Part shown: positions 8,110-16,102 of the stretch, piece by piece
How positions within the stretch are numbered: position 1 is the first letter of the stretch
How the letters are laid out: each line of letters starts with the position of its first letter
From: Paraburkholderia sp. CNPSo 3274
GTDB lineage: Bacteria > Pseudomonadota > Gammaproteobacteria > Burkholderiales > Burkholderiaceae
DNA length: 64,000 nucleotides
NCBI RefSeq assembly: GCF_024206475.1
Contig: NZ_JAMBPR010000031.1
Location: forward strand, 34,890 to 98,889
Direction: 5' to 3'
Made by a program: the position numbers and the translations under genes
The notes under the pieces: generated by a model
The model's input: only the letters and a program-made list of their open reading frames with translations
What the model was told of the DNA's origin: nothing
Databases searched by the model: none

Positions 8110-8445
8110 CAGGGTCCTCCGTCGGGGTGGGTGATGAACTCTATTCTCGGCGGCTCCAGGGTTGTCCTCAATCGACGGATACCGTTGTTTTCTGCCAATT
8201 CGACCGAAATTGGGCCATCAGGGATTCGCGACGCATAGCAGCGGTGCCGATAGCGGCAAAATTTCGCCGCAACAGGGGATTAGCGGCGATAATCGGCAAA
8301 ATCGATTCGATCGGCGCGCATTTCATGCGCCCTGCATCGAGCGGCGAGATCCGGCCCGCGAATCGCACATTGGGCGCACGGGGACGCTGCAGGGAATGCG
8401 CCGCGCCAACCAGGTCGGTAAGAACAAGAACCCACGCGACAGACT
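8110..8445. other. Divergent intergenic region, HD hydrolase / histidine kinase
   Basis: No gene is seen here. It holds two similar elements, CGATAGCGGCAAAAT and CGATAATCGGCAAAAT, about 40 bp apart (around 8247 and 8287), and the first overlaps an imperfect 18-bp palindrome (GCGGCAAAATTTCGCCGC). These are candidate control sites for one or both divergent genes; the factor is unknown. Confidence 0.5.
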
Positions 8446-9933
8446 ATGTATTCGATCCTGCCAGCGTTCGTGTCCGCATTATTTCTCGGATTCGGCGTCT
8501 ACGTGCTCCTGACCGAGGGCTTCACGCGCCTCTCGGTGCCGTTCGCCTTGATGTGCGCGACCACGTTCTTCTGGCAGGGCACCTGGGCCTTTCTGTTCCA
8601 GACGTCCGACCCGGAGCTGTCCGCCGTGCTCGTCAAGGTCGGATACCTCTTCATCCTCTTTTTGCCTACCACGTTCTATCACTTCGTAACCGAAGTGAGC
8701 GCCCGGCGCGGCGAACGCCCGCTCCTCATCGCCTCCTACCTGCTCAGCGTGCTGCTTGCGGCGCTGCTGCTTTTCAGCGATGCCGTCGTGGACGGCTACG
8801 GCACGTTCTTCTTCGGCAAGTATCCGAAGGCGGGCATGCTGCATCCCGTGCATGTGGCGCAGACAGTGCTGCTCGCGTGTCGCAGCGCCTGGCTGCTGTA
8901 CGCCGCGCGCGGCCAGACGCAGGCGCACGACCGCCGCAAGCTGCTCGACCTGTGCTTCGTGAGCCTCGGCCTGTACGCGCTCGCCGCCACCGATTACGCC
9001 GTGAATTACGGGCTCGCGTTCTATCCCGTGGGCGCGGTGTTCATCGCGATCAGCCTTGGCATTCTCGCGGTCACGATCGTGCGTTATGGCCTCATGCGCC
9101 CGTACCTCATCGCGGCCACGGTGGCGCACGAGGTCGCCACGCCGCTCGCGGCCATCGGCATGCATGCGGAGGAAATCGGCAACGTGCTGCCCGAACTCAT
9201 GCGCGGCTACCAGCTTGCCGTGCAGCACCAGTTGTGCGTGGACGGTCTCTACCCCGGGCAGTCGGAGCGCCTTTCCTCGCTCGCCACCTCGATACGCCGC
9301 CAGGTGGACAGCACGAGCACGGTGGTCGAAATGTCGCTGGCTTCGTTCACGCTCGACCGGCTCGACCGCCGCAGCTTCGAGACCTACCCGGTGCGCTCCT
9401 GCGTGAATGCGGCGCTCGAGCGCTTTCCATTCCGCACCGGCGAGCGCGATATGGTGGAGGTGGCGCTCATCGACGCGCAACTGAGTTTCTCGGGTTCGGA
9501 TTCGCTGGTCGTGTTCGTGCTTTTCAATCTGCTCAAGAACGCGCTTTTCGCGATTCACGCGGAAATGGCCGAAAGAAGCGACAGGGTGAGCGATTATGTG
9601 GGCCGCGTGGAGATCAGCGCGACGAGCGAAGCGGGTTTTTGTGTACTGCGCTTCACGGATAACGGCTGCGGCATTCCCGCCGATATCCTGCCGCGCGTGT
9701 TCGATCCGTTCTATTCGACCAAGGCGCACGGGCGCGGTGCCGGCATGGGCCTCACGTTTTGCCGCCGCGTGGCCGAGGCGCTGGGCGGCACGATCGCCTG
9801 CGAGTCCGAGCCGCACGTCCACACCACCTTCACGATCCGCCTGCCCGAGCCCGGCACGAGTGCCGACCGCGCGCTGCACGATGCGCCGGCAAAACCCCGC
9901 CGCTTTCCGGCGGGGCAGGATTTCGCAGGCTAG
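8446..9933 (+). CDS. 7TM-type sensor histidine kinase, LqsS/PhcS-like
   Basis: A 495-residue sensor kinase with about seven hydrophobic segments in residues 1-215 and no large periplasmic loop, which suits a lipophilic ligand. The kinase core follows: phospho-acceptor H228 in TVAHEVATPLAAI, the N box NLLKNALFAIH, G1 TDNGCGIP and G2 GRGAGMGLTF. The segment ELMRGYQLAVQHQL after the His box recalls LqsS of Legionella and PhcS of Ralstonia, which sense hydroxyketones or hydroxy-fatty-acid methyl esters. There is no receiver domain. No clear ribosome site precedes the ATG. The matching regulator is encoded 0.8 kb downstream. Ligand unknown. Confidence 0.88.
   Translation: MYSILPAFVSALFLGFGVYVLLTEGFTRLSVPFALMCATTFFWQGTWAFLFQTSDPELSAVLVKVGYLFILFLPTTFYHFVTEVSARRGERPLLIASYLLSVLLAALLLFSDAVVDGYGTFFFGKYPKAGMLHPVHVAQTVLLACRSAWLLYAARGQTQAHDRRKLLDLCFVSLGLYALAATDYAVNYGLAFYPVGAVFIAISLGILAVTIVRYGLMRPYLIAATVAHEVATPLAAIGMHAEEIGNVLPELMRGYQLAVQHQLCVDGLYPGQSERLSSLATSIRRQVDSTSTVVEMSLASFTLDRLDRRSFETYPVRSCVNAALERFPFRTGERDMVEVALIDAQLSFSGSDSLVVFVLFNLLKNALFAIHAEMAERSDRVSDYVGRVEISATSEAGFCVLRFTDNGCGIPADILPRVFDPFYSTKAHGRGAGMGLTFCRRVAEALGGTIACESEPHVHTTFTIRLPEPGTSADRALHDAPAKPRRFPAGQDFAG
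9891..9915 (-). terminator. Intrinsic terminator for the thioesterase gene
   Basis: Read on the minus strand, CCCCGCCG and CGGCGGGG arms (8-bp perfect stem, 5-nt loop) are followed by TTTT. It lies 43 bp past the thioesterase stop and inside the last codons of the convergent kinase gene, so the kinase C-terminus doubles as a terminator. Confidence 0.75.
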
Positions 9934-9957
9934 TTCATGTAGCCGGGTTCAAGACGC

Positions 9958-10455
9958 TTAGTTCGAACCCGAAGGCAGGACCAGCTCGTATTCCTTCACG
10001 CGCTCGATGATGCCGGGCGGAAAGCGGCGAATGCGCTTGTCAGTGCCGGCGAAGAGAATCTGCTGATAGCCGAGCGAAACGGGCCGCCCGTCCACGCAAA
10101 AGCGGAATACGAGATACGCGGAGCACTGACGCACCTGGAAGGTGTTGAGGTAGCAATCCACGCGCTGGAACGGAAAGGTTTCCTGCACGTATTCCTGGTG
10201 CGCGCGCTTGGTGACGAACACGCCGCCCGAGGCAAGCAGATTGTTGTGAATGCACTCGTGAAACCAGCGTTCGCGGCAAATGCCCTGCCATTCGAAATAG
10301 CGGGCGAAATACGTGTTCATGAACGCGTTCGAGTCCTTCAGGTAAATGTCGATGACGTGATGGAACGTTTTGGTCGGCGTAGCTTCCATGATTTCGTCGG
10401 AGAATCCGGCGGTGCCACGGGACAGGACAGCGGGAATGGATTCGCGTGCGTACAT
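9958..10455 (-). CDS. Hotdog-fold acyl-thioesterase (4HBT), enediyne-thioesterase-like
   Basis: A 165-residue single hotdog-domain thioesterase. The stretch DSNAFMNTYFARYFEWQGIC (residues 41-60) aligns with the active-site helix of 4HBT enzymes; the pattern N-x-Y-x-x-x-Y-x-x-W-Q-G-x-C-R is, from memory, closest to CalE7/DynE7 enzymes of enediyne clusters, which release beta-keto acyl products that decarboxylate to methyl ketones. No PKS is nearby. A GGAG site supports the ATG at 10455. The gene lies between a sensor kinase and its apparent regulator, convergent with the kinase and divergent from the regulator. A role in making the kinase's ligand is a hypothesis. Confidence 0.8.
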   Translation of the reverse strand: MYARESIPAVLSRGTAGFSDEIMEATPTKTFHHVIDIYLKDSNAFMNTYFARYFEWQGICRERWFHECIHNNLLASGGVFVTKRAHQEYVQETFPFQRVDCYLNTFQVRQCSAYLVFRFCVDGRPVSLGYQQILFAGTDKRIRRFPPGIIERVKEYELVLPSGSN

Positions 10456-10752
10456 CAGAGTGACTCCAGATAAGGACTGCTGGCGGCAGCCGCGCGTGCC
10501 TCCGGAGAAAAGGAGGCATGCATCATTCTCTTCGTGTTCGACTTCGTCCAATACCCTGCTCCCCACATACGCAAACCGGTTCATGCTCGCTGGGCGCGAT
10601 AACGTTTGCGCGTGCTTTCGTTGACCGCGCGCATGCGGCTTCGGGTTGCTGTGTCCAGGTGTCACGCCGCATAATCGACATGTCTTCCTCGCGGTGCAGC
10701 TCCAGGTGTCGAGCGCGCCGCATGAGGCGCAGCGCGCTTACCGAGATCCAGC

Positions 10753-11736
10753 ATGAGTTCCATCGTCAGACAGCCGGTTTACCATCCCGTCTCCGTCGTT
10801 TTTCTCGACGACAGCCCCGACTTTCTCTACGCGCTACGCGGCCTTTTTCCGGGCGCGGGCACGGACCGCTACTTCACGAGCGCGAGACAGGCCCTGGCCT
10901 TCGTCGCTTCGCACGAGGCGCGGCAGAGTGCGCGCAATCCCGCTGCGGGCGCTGCATGGTCGGAGTTCGAGAAGAGGGGCGGCAACGCACTGGGCGAGGA
11001 CGTGATGACCGACGCGGCGCGTTTTGGCGATATCGCCGCGCTAGTCGTGGACTACGAAATGCCGGAGATGACCGGCGTCGAGTTTCTTGCCGCCGCGAAG
11101 GACGTGGCGTGCACGCGTATCCTGCTCACGGCTACGGCCGACGAATCGCATGCGGTGGAGGCGTTCAACGCGGGGCTGATCGACTTCTACGTGAAGAAGT
11201 CCGATCCCGCCATGACCCGCAAGCTGCGCGGCGCGCTCGACGACGCCAAGCGCAAGTTCTGCGCGCGGCGCGGCCATATCGGCGTGCATGGCGTGGGCGC
11301 GATCTACGCGAACCGGCGTATCGCCGATGTCCTGCACGAAGTCGCGCTGCGCGAGCGTATTGTCGAGTACTACTGGCGCCCCGAGCAGAATGCCGTGCTC
11401 ACTTTTGACGCCGATGGCAACGCCGGCGTGTTTCTCGCGTGGGACAGTCACGACTGGGCGGCGCAATGCGATGTCGTGACCGACGAAGGCGGTCCCGAAG
11501 CCTTGCGCGAGGAAATGGCGTTGCGCCGTGTGATGCCGGTTTACTGGCCGAACGAGGCGTATCGGCCCGGCATGTCGCGCGTGGAGTTCGCCACGCCGCA
11601 GCCGGTGCCGGGGCTTGACGACACGCATACGAGCTGGACTCGTATCGGCGATCCGGGACTTGCGCCCGGGTTGATTACGTTTGCCGCGTGGCGGGCGGAG
11701 CAAGGCTCGCCGGGTGAGGGCGCGCGCCTTGCGTGA
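10753..11736 (+). CDS. LqsR/PhcR-like response regulator
   Basis: A 327-residue protein. The receiver domain covers residues 12-170: acidic pocket D19/D20, phospho-acceptor D100 in LVVDYEMPEMTGVEF, LLTATADE, and the switch Lys in FYVKKSD. An unusual insertion of about 40 residues (55-95, including a WSEFEKRGGN stretch) separates the early strands from the phosphorylation site. The C-terminal 150 residues show no known DNA-binding or enzymatic motif, as in LqsR/PhcR, whose output is also atypical. It is divergent from the thioesterase and is the likely partner of the upstream kinase. Confidence 0.85.
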   Translation: MSSIVRQPVYHPVSVVFLDDSPDFLYALRGLFPGAGTDRYFTSARQALAFVASHEARQSARNPAAGAAWSEFEKRGGNALGEDVMTDAARFGDIAALVVDYEMPEMTGVEFLAAAKDVACTRILLTATADESHAVEAFNAGLIDFYVKKSDPAMTRKLRGALDDAKRKFCARRGHIGVHGVGAIYANRRIADVLHEVALRERIVEYYWRPEQNAVLTFDADGNAGVFLAWDSHDWAAQCDVVTDEGGPEALREEMALRRVMPVYWPNEAYRPGMSRVEFATPQPVPGLDDTHTSWTRIGDPGLAPGLITFAAWRAEQGSPGEGARLA

Positions 11737-11754
11737 TTACATCCCAACCCGCAT

Positions 11755-13536
11755 TTAGAACGTTTCCCAGTCTGCGCCGTCGTTAGACGTGGCGGCCACG
11801 GGGCTGGCCGATGCCGCCTTTGCCGTTGCCGCGGGCGCTGCGTTCGCGGCCTTGCGGAACGGCGTGGTTTCCGTGGTCTTCGCGCGCGCGGGGGCAGGGC
11901 GCTTGAGCGGTGCAGCCGGGCGCGCGGCACGCGCGCGTTGAGCAGGCGCTGCAGTCGTGGACGCAACCACAGACTCAGCCTGCGCCCCGACCCGGAACAC
12001 CGTCAGGACATCGCGCAACCCATTCGACTGCGCCGCCATCGACTGCGCCGCCGCCGACGCTTCCTCCACGAGCGCCGCATTCTGCTGCGTCACTTCGTCC
12101 ATCTGTGCGACGGCGCGGTTCACCTGCTCGATGCCGGTGTGCTGCTCCTCGGAAGCCGCTGCGATTTCGCCCATCAGGTCGGCCACGCGGCGCGCCGAAA
12201 TCACCACCTCGTCGATGGTTTTACCCGCTTCATCGACGAGCTTCGTGCCCTCCGACACCTGCGCCACCGACTGCCCGATCAGGTCCTTGATCTCCTTGGC
12301 GGCCGTTGCGCTACGCTGTGCGAGGCTGCGCACTTCACCCGCCACGACGGCGAAGCCGCGGCCCTGGTCGCCGGCGCGCGCCGCTTCCACGGCCGCGTTG
12401 AGCGCGAGGATGTTGGTCTGGAAGGCGATGCCGTCGATCACGCCGATGATCTGCTCCACGCGCTGCGAGCTGCTCGAAATCTCGTTCATCGTTTCGACCA
12501 CGCGGCGCACGACTTCGCCGCCGCGCGCGGCGACTTCCGATGCATTCACCGCGAGCGTGTTGCCCTGGCGCGCGTTGTCGGTGTTGTGCTTGACCGTGGT
12601 CGTGAGCTCTTCGATGCTGGCGGCCGTCTCCTCGAGCGAGGCGGCTTGCTCCTCGGTACGCGAGGAAAGGTCCAGGTTGCCCGCCGCGATTTCCTTGGCG
12701 CCCGTCGTGATCGATTCGGCCGAAGTCTGAATGCGCTGCACGGTTTCGACCAACTGGCGCTGCATCTGCCGCATCGAATGGAGCAGGCTGTGCTGGTCGC
12801 CGGGCGCGAGATTCACGTGGGCCGTGAGATCGCCTTCGGCGATGCGCTGGCAGATCTCCGAGGCGTATTCAGGCTCGCCGCCAAGGCTACGGCGGATCGT
12901 GCGGATGAGCCACATGAGGCCGAGCGTCACGGCCGCGCCGATCAGCGTCACGAGCATGAGGTTGCTGATCAGCGCGCCGCGGAAGGCGTCGTCGATATCG
13001 TCGGTATAGATGCCGGTGAAGATGTGCCAGTCCCAGCCCTGCACGAGGGCGGAATACGTGATCTTTTCGACCGGAGCGCTCTTGCCGGGCTTCGGCCACC
13101 AGTAGCTGCTGTAGCCATCGCCGCCCGTGGACGAGCTTTTGACGATCTCGAGCGCGACATGCGTGCCGCGCGGGTCCGTCATGTTCGCCTGGCTCTTGCC
13201 TTCCATTTCCGGCTTGGGCGGCACGAGCAGCGCCATGGCGTTGCTGTCGTATATGCCGAAGTAGCCGCTCTGGTCGTCGCCGTAACGCGTGCTGCGCAGC
13301 GTGGCGATGGCGAGGCGCTTCGCGTCGTCGGCGCTCATGTGGCCGGCGGCCGCTTCCTTCTGGTAGTACGAGACCACGCCCAATGCGGTTTGCGTCTCCT
13401 GCTCGACCAGGGTCTTGCGGTCCGTCACCATGCCCGATCGCGTCATGAAGGCGTTGGCCACTACCAGCACGACGAGCGAGATCCACAGCAGCCCGACGAT
13501 GCCCCAGGCTTTCTGATTCAACGTTGTTCGCTTCAC
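11755..13536 (-). CDS. Methyl-accepting chemotaxis protein with Cache sensor and CheR-binding tail
   Basis: A 593-residue chemoreceptor. TM1 at residues 6-28, a periplasmic single-Cache domain (DDQSGYFGIYD ... WDWHIFTGIY), TM2 near 190-210, HAMP, then the signalling hairpin with the conserved tip (IIGVIDGIAFQTNILALNAA; AEARAGDQGRGFAVVAxEVR region). The C-terminus ends in DWETF, the pentapeptide that tethers CheR and CheB. I use the GTG at 13536 because GGAGAA stands 8 nt upstream and TM1 then begins at the right place. The final 60 residues before the tail are an Ala/Pro-rich linker, as expected for a flexible tether. Confidence 0.93.
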   Translation of the reverse strand: MKRTTLNQKAWGIVGLLWISLVVLVVANAFMTRSGMVTDRKTLVEQETQTALGVVSYYQKEAAAGHMSADDAKRLAIATLRSTRYGDDQSGYFGIYDSNAMALLVPPKPEMEGKSQANMTDPRGTHVALEIVKSSSTGGDGYSSYWWPKPGKSAPVEKITYSALVQGWDWHIFTGIYTDDIDDAFRGALISNLMLVTLIGAAVTLGLMWLIRTIRRSLGGEPEYASEICQRIAEGDLTAHVNLAPGDQHSLLHSMRQMQRQLVETVQRIQTSAESITTGAKEIAAGNLDLSSRTEEQAASLEETAASIEELTTTVKHNTDNARQGNTLAVNASEVAARGGEVVRRVVETMNEISSSSQRVEQIIGVIDGIAFQTNILALNAAVEAARAGDQGRGFAVVAGEVRSLAQRSATAAKEIKDLIGQSVAQVSEGTKLVDEAGKTIDEVVISARRVADLMGEIAAASEEQHTGIEQVNRAVAQMDEVTQQNAALVEEASAAAQSMAAQSNGLRDVLTVFRVGAQAESVVASTTAAPAQRARAARPAAPLKRPAPARAKTTETTPFRKAANAAPAATAKAASASPVAATSNDGADWETF

Positions 13537-13685
13537 GTTCGTTTTTCTCCAGCCATCTTCGATTTGTTTTCTCGCGGCGGTGCATAGGTGCAGCGCCATC
13601 GTGTTTAACGGATGGATCGAACGGAACCTTAAGGTTGGTCGATGGGTTCTTTGCGCCGGATGGGGGTAGGGTGCTGATTCTTTCG

Positions 13686-14717
13686 TTAGGCTTTCGCTCG
13701 CGGCGCCGCCGTCGAAGCCCGCACGACAAGCCGCGGCGCCGAGACCACGCACACGCGCGCAGCCATGCTGGCGGCCGAATCTGGCGCTTCGACCAGTTCC
13801 GTCAGCAACTCAACGGCCAGCTCCGCCGCCTCGATAGTTGCGACCGCAACGGTCGTGAGCGCTGGCCGCGACTCGCGCGCAAGCTGAATATCGGTGATGC
13901 CGACCACGGAAAGCTCGCGCGGCACGTCGAGCCCGAGATCGGCTGCGGCCTGCATCGCGCCGAGCGCCGGCAGGTCGTTGGTCGCGAAGATCGCGGTGAG
14001 GTCGGGATGCCGCGCGAGCAACTCGCGCGTGGCTGCGTAGCCGCCTTGCGTCGTATCCGGCGCATAGCGCACCGGCGCGCCCGCACCGTCGAGTCCCGCG
14101 GCCTGCATGGCCGCGACGAAGCCGTCATAGCGCGCCGCGTGTATGCCGGAAACCTTGCTGCCGACGATCGCGCCAATACGCCGATGCCCGAGCGTCAGCA
14201 AATGCTGTGCGGCAAGCTCCCCCGCGCGCCTAAAGTCCACGGCCACGCACGGCAGCCCCGGCGGGTCGAGCGGCCGCTCCCACATGCACAGCACGACCGG
14301 CGCGCCGCGCCGCACGGTGGCGCGCAGGTCGGCAAAGTCGAGATTGGCGTTCATGACGAGCACGCCTGCCGAGAGCGTGCCCGCAATCTGTTCGAGGTAG
14401 GCGCGGCCCGTTTGCGGGTCGCCGTCCGTATTGCAGATGATGAGGAAGCGCCCGCTGCGCCGCAGCGCATTCTCCACGGCAAGCGCGAACTCGGGATAGA
14501 ACGGGTTCGCGATGCTCGACACCATGAGCGCGATGGTGGGCGGCCGCCCTTCGGCGAGCGCGCGTGCCGACAAATGCGGGCGATAGCCGAGCGCCTCGAC
14601 CGCTTCGAGCACGCGTTGGCGTGTGGCTTCGCCCACGCGCCCGCGCTCGCGCAATACGTTCGAGACGGTGGCCGGCGTGACGCCGGCGCGGCGCGCGACT
14701 TCGTTCAGGGTCGGCAT
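13686..14717 (-). CDS. LacI-family repressor of the galactoside operon
   Basis: A 343-residue repressor. The N-terminal helix-turn-helix (TLNEVARRAGVTPATVSNVL) and hinge helix (YRPHLSARAL) are typical, followed by a periplasmic-binding-protein-like sugar domain (GVLVMNANLDF, TQGGYAATRELLARHPD, FATNDLPALGAM). It is divergent from the ABC transporter/beta-galactosidase operon, with a perfect 16-bp palindrome between them, so a galactoside is the likely inducer. The C-terminus overlaps no other real gene. Confidence 0.93.
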   Translation of the reverse strand: MPTLNEVARRAGVTPATVSNVLRERGRVGEATRQRVLEAVEALGYRPHLSARALAEGRPPTIALMVSSIANPFYPEFALAVENALRRSGRFLIICNTDGDPQTGRAYLEQIAGTLSAGVLVMNANLDFADLRATVRRGAPVVLCMWERPLDPPGLPCVAVDFRRAGELAAQHLLTLGHRRIGAIVGSKVSGIHAARYDGFVAAMQAAGLDGAGAPVRYAPDTTQGGYAATRELLARHPDLTAIFATNDLPALGAMQAAADLGLDVPRELSVVGITDIQLARESRPALTTVAVATIEAAELAVELLTELVEAPDSAASMAARVCVVSAPRLVVRASTAAPRAKA

Positions 14718-14854
14718 GCGATCTCAAAATATGGGAAGGCGATTCAATATTTGCATGATTGTGACGGGCACTGCAACATTGGCCCGACAATCAAAACGAA
14801 TACCGGAGACAAGGCAGCCAGGATCGCATAAGCGATCACTTTTTATGGGCTGCT

Positions 14855-14870
14855 GATTAAGCGCTTAATC
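14855..14870. promoter_or_regulatory. LacI-type operator
   Basis: GATTAAGCGCTTAATC is a perfect 16-bp palindrome with the central CG typical of LacI/GalR-family sites. It lies 36 bp upstream of the ABC ATPase start, in the divergent promoter region with the LacI gene. Confidence 0.85.
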
Positions 14871-14906
14871 TCCGGTTCGTGCTGATTAGAACATGGAGAC
14901 GGGACG

Positions 14907-16079
14907 ATGGCGAGCATTTCGTTACGCGGCGTTCAGAAGGCATACGGCGAGAATGCGCCGGTGATTCGCAACGTCGATCTGGAGATCGGCAGGAACGAGT
15001 TCTGTGTATTCCTCGGCCCTTCGGGCTGCGGCAAGTCCACGCTGCTGCGCATGATCGCGGGCCTGGAAGACGTGACCGACGGCGACATTTCGATTGGCGG
15101 CAAACTTGTGAACGACGTGAGCGCCGCGCAGCGCGGCGTGGCCATGGTGTTCCAGAGCTACGCGCTGTTCCCGCACATGACCGTGTACGAGAACATGGCG
15201 TTCGGCCTCAAGCTCGCGAAAACGCCGAAGGCCGAGATCGACCGCAAGGTGCGCGAAGCCGCGCGCATTCTTCAACTCGAAGCGTTGCTCGAGCGTCACC
15301 CCAAGGCCCTTTCGGGCGGCCAGCGGCAACGCGTGGCGATTGGCCGCGCGATCGTGCGCGAGCCTGGTGTGTTCCTGTTCGACGAGCCGCTCTCCAATCT
15401 CGATGCCACCTTGCGCGGCCAGACGCGTATCGAGATCGCGCGTCTGCATCGGCAGTTCGAGCAGGCGAGCGTGGTGTACGTGACGCACGACCAGATCGAG
15501 GCGATGACGCTCGCCGACAAGATCGTCCTCCTGCATAGCGGTAAGGATACCGAACAATACGGCAGCATCGCGCAAGTGGGTGCACCGCTAGAGCTTTATC
15601 ACCGGCCCGCTAGCCGCTTCGTGGCGGGCTTTATCGGCTCGCCGCGCATGAACTTTCTGCCGGCGCGCGTGGCTGCCATCGATGCGAACGGCGTGAGCGT
15701 CACGCTCGACGAAAGCGGCGAAACGGTGCGGCTGCCGGTGCAGGGCGCGCGGCTCGCCGTGGGCGCGCCGGTCACGTTCGGCGTGCGTCCCGAGCACCTC
15801 GAACTGGTGGTGGAGGGCGTCGCATCGCGTGCCTCGCGCGATGCTCAGGATGCCTTGACGATTTCGCTTCCCATTACGCTGGTCGAGGAGCTCGGCGAGC
15901 ACAGCTATGTGCATCTCGATCAGCCGGGTGGGGCAGTGCTCGTCGCCAAGGCGCCCGGCGATGCACGGCTGGGTAGCGGCGACACCGCGCAATTCCGTGC
16001 GAGCGCGAGCGCGTGCCATCTGTTTGCGGAAGACGGCTTTGCCGTTGCGCCGCTCGCCACCGCCGATCAACCCGCATGA
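14907..16079 (+). CDS. ABC transporter ATPase, UgpC/MalK type
   Basis: A 390-residue ATP-binding subunit of a CUT1 sugar importer. Walker A GPSGCGKST, Q-loop FQSYALFPHM, signature LSGGQRQRVAIGRA, Walker B VFLFDEPLSNLDA, H-loop VTHDQIEA. A C-terminal TOBE-type domain (residues about 240-385) fits the MalK/UgpC class, which docks two permeases. GGAGACGGGACG precedes the ATG. First gene of the operon; the downstream GH42 gene begins 23 bp after its stop. The assignment to galactosides comes from the neighbouring beta-galactosidase. Confidence 0.94.
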   Translation: MASISLRGVQKAYGENAPVIRNVDLEIGRNEFCVFLGPSGCGKSTLLRMIAGLEDVTDGDISIGGKLVNDVSAAQRGVAMVFQSYALFPHMTVYENMAFGLKLAKTPKAEIDRKVREAARILQLEALLERHPKALSGGQRQRVAIGRAIVREPGVFLFDEPLSNLDATLRGQTRIEIARLHRQFEQASVVYVTHDQIEAMTLADKIVLLHSGKDTEQYGSIAQVGAPLELYHRPASRFVAGFIGSPRMNFLPARVAAIDANGVSVTLDESGETVRLPVQGARLAVGAPVTFGVRPEHLELVVEGVASRASRDAQDALTISLPITLVEELGEHSYVHLDQPGGAVLVAKAPGDARLGSGDTAQFRASASACHLFAEDGFAVAPLATADQPA

Positions 16080-16102
16080 AAACAACAACCGAGGACACAG
16101 GG

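Noticed and set aside
11938..13587. 549-codon open frame opposite the chemoreceptor
   Set aside because: Repetitive Arg/His-rich product, no domain, produced by high GC3 of the real gene.
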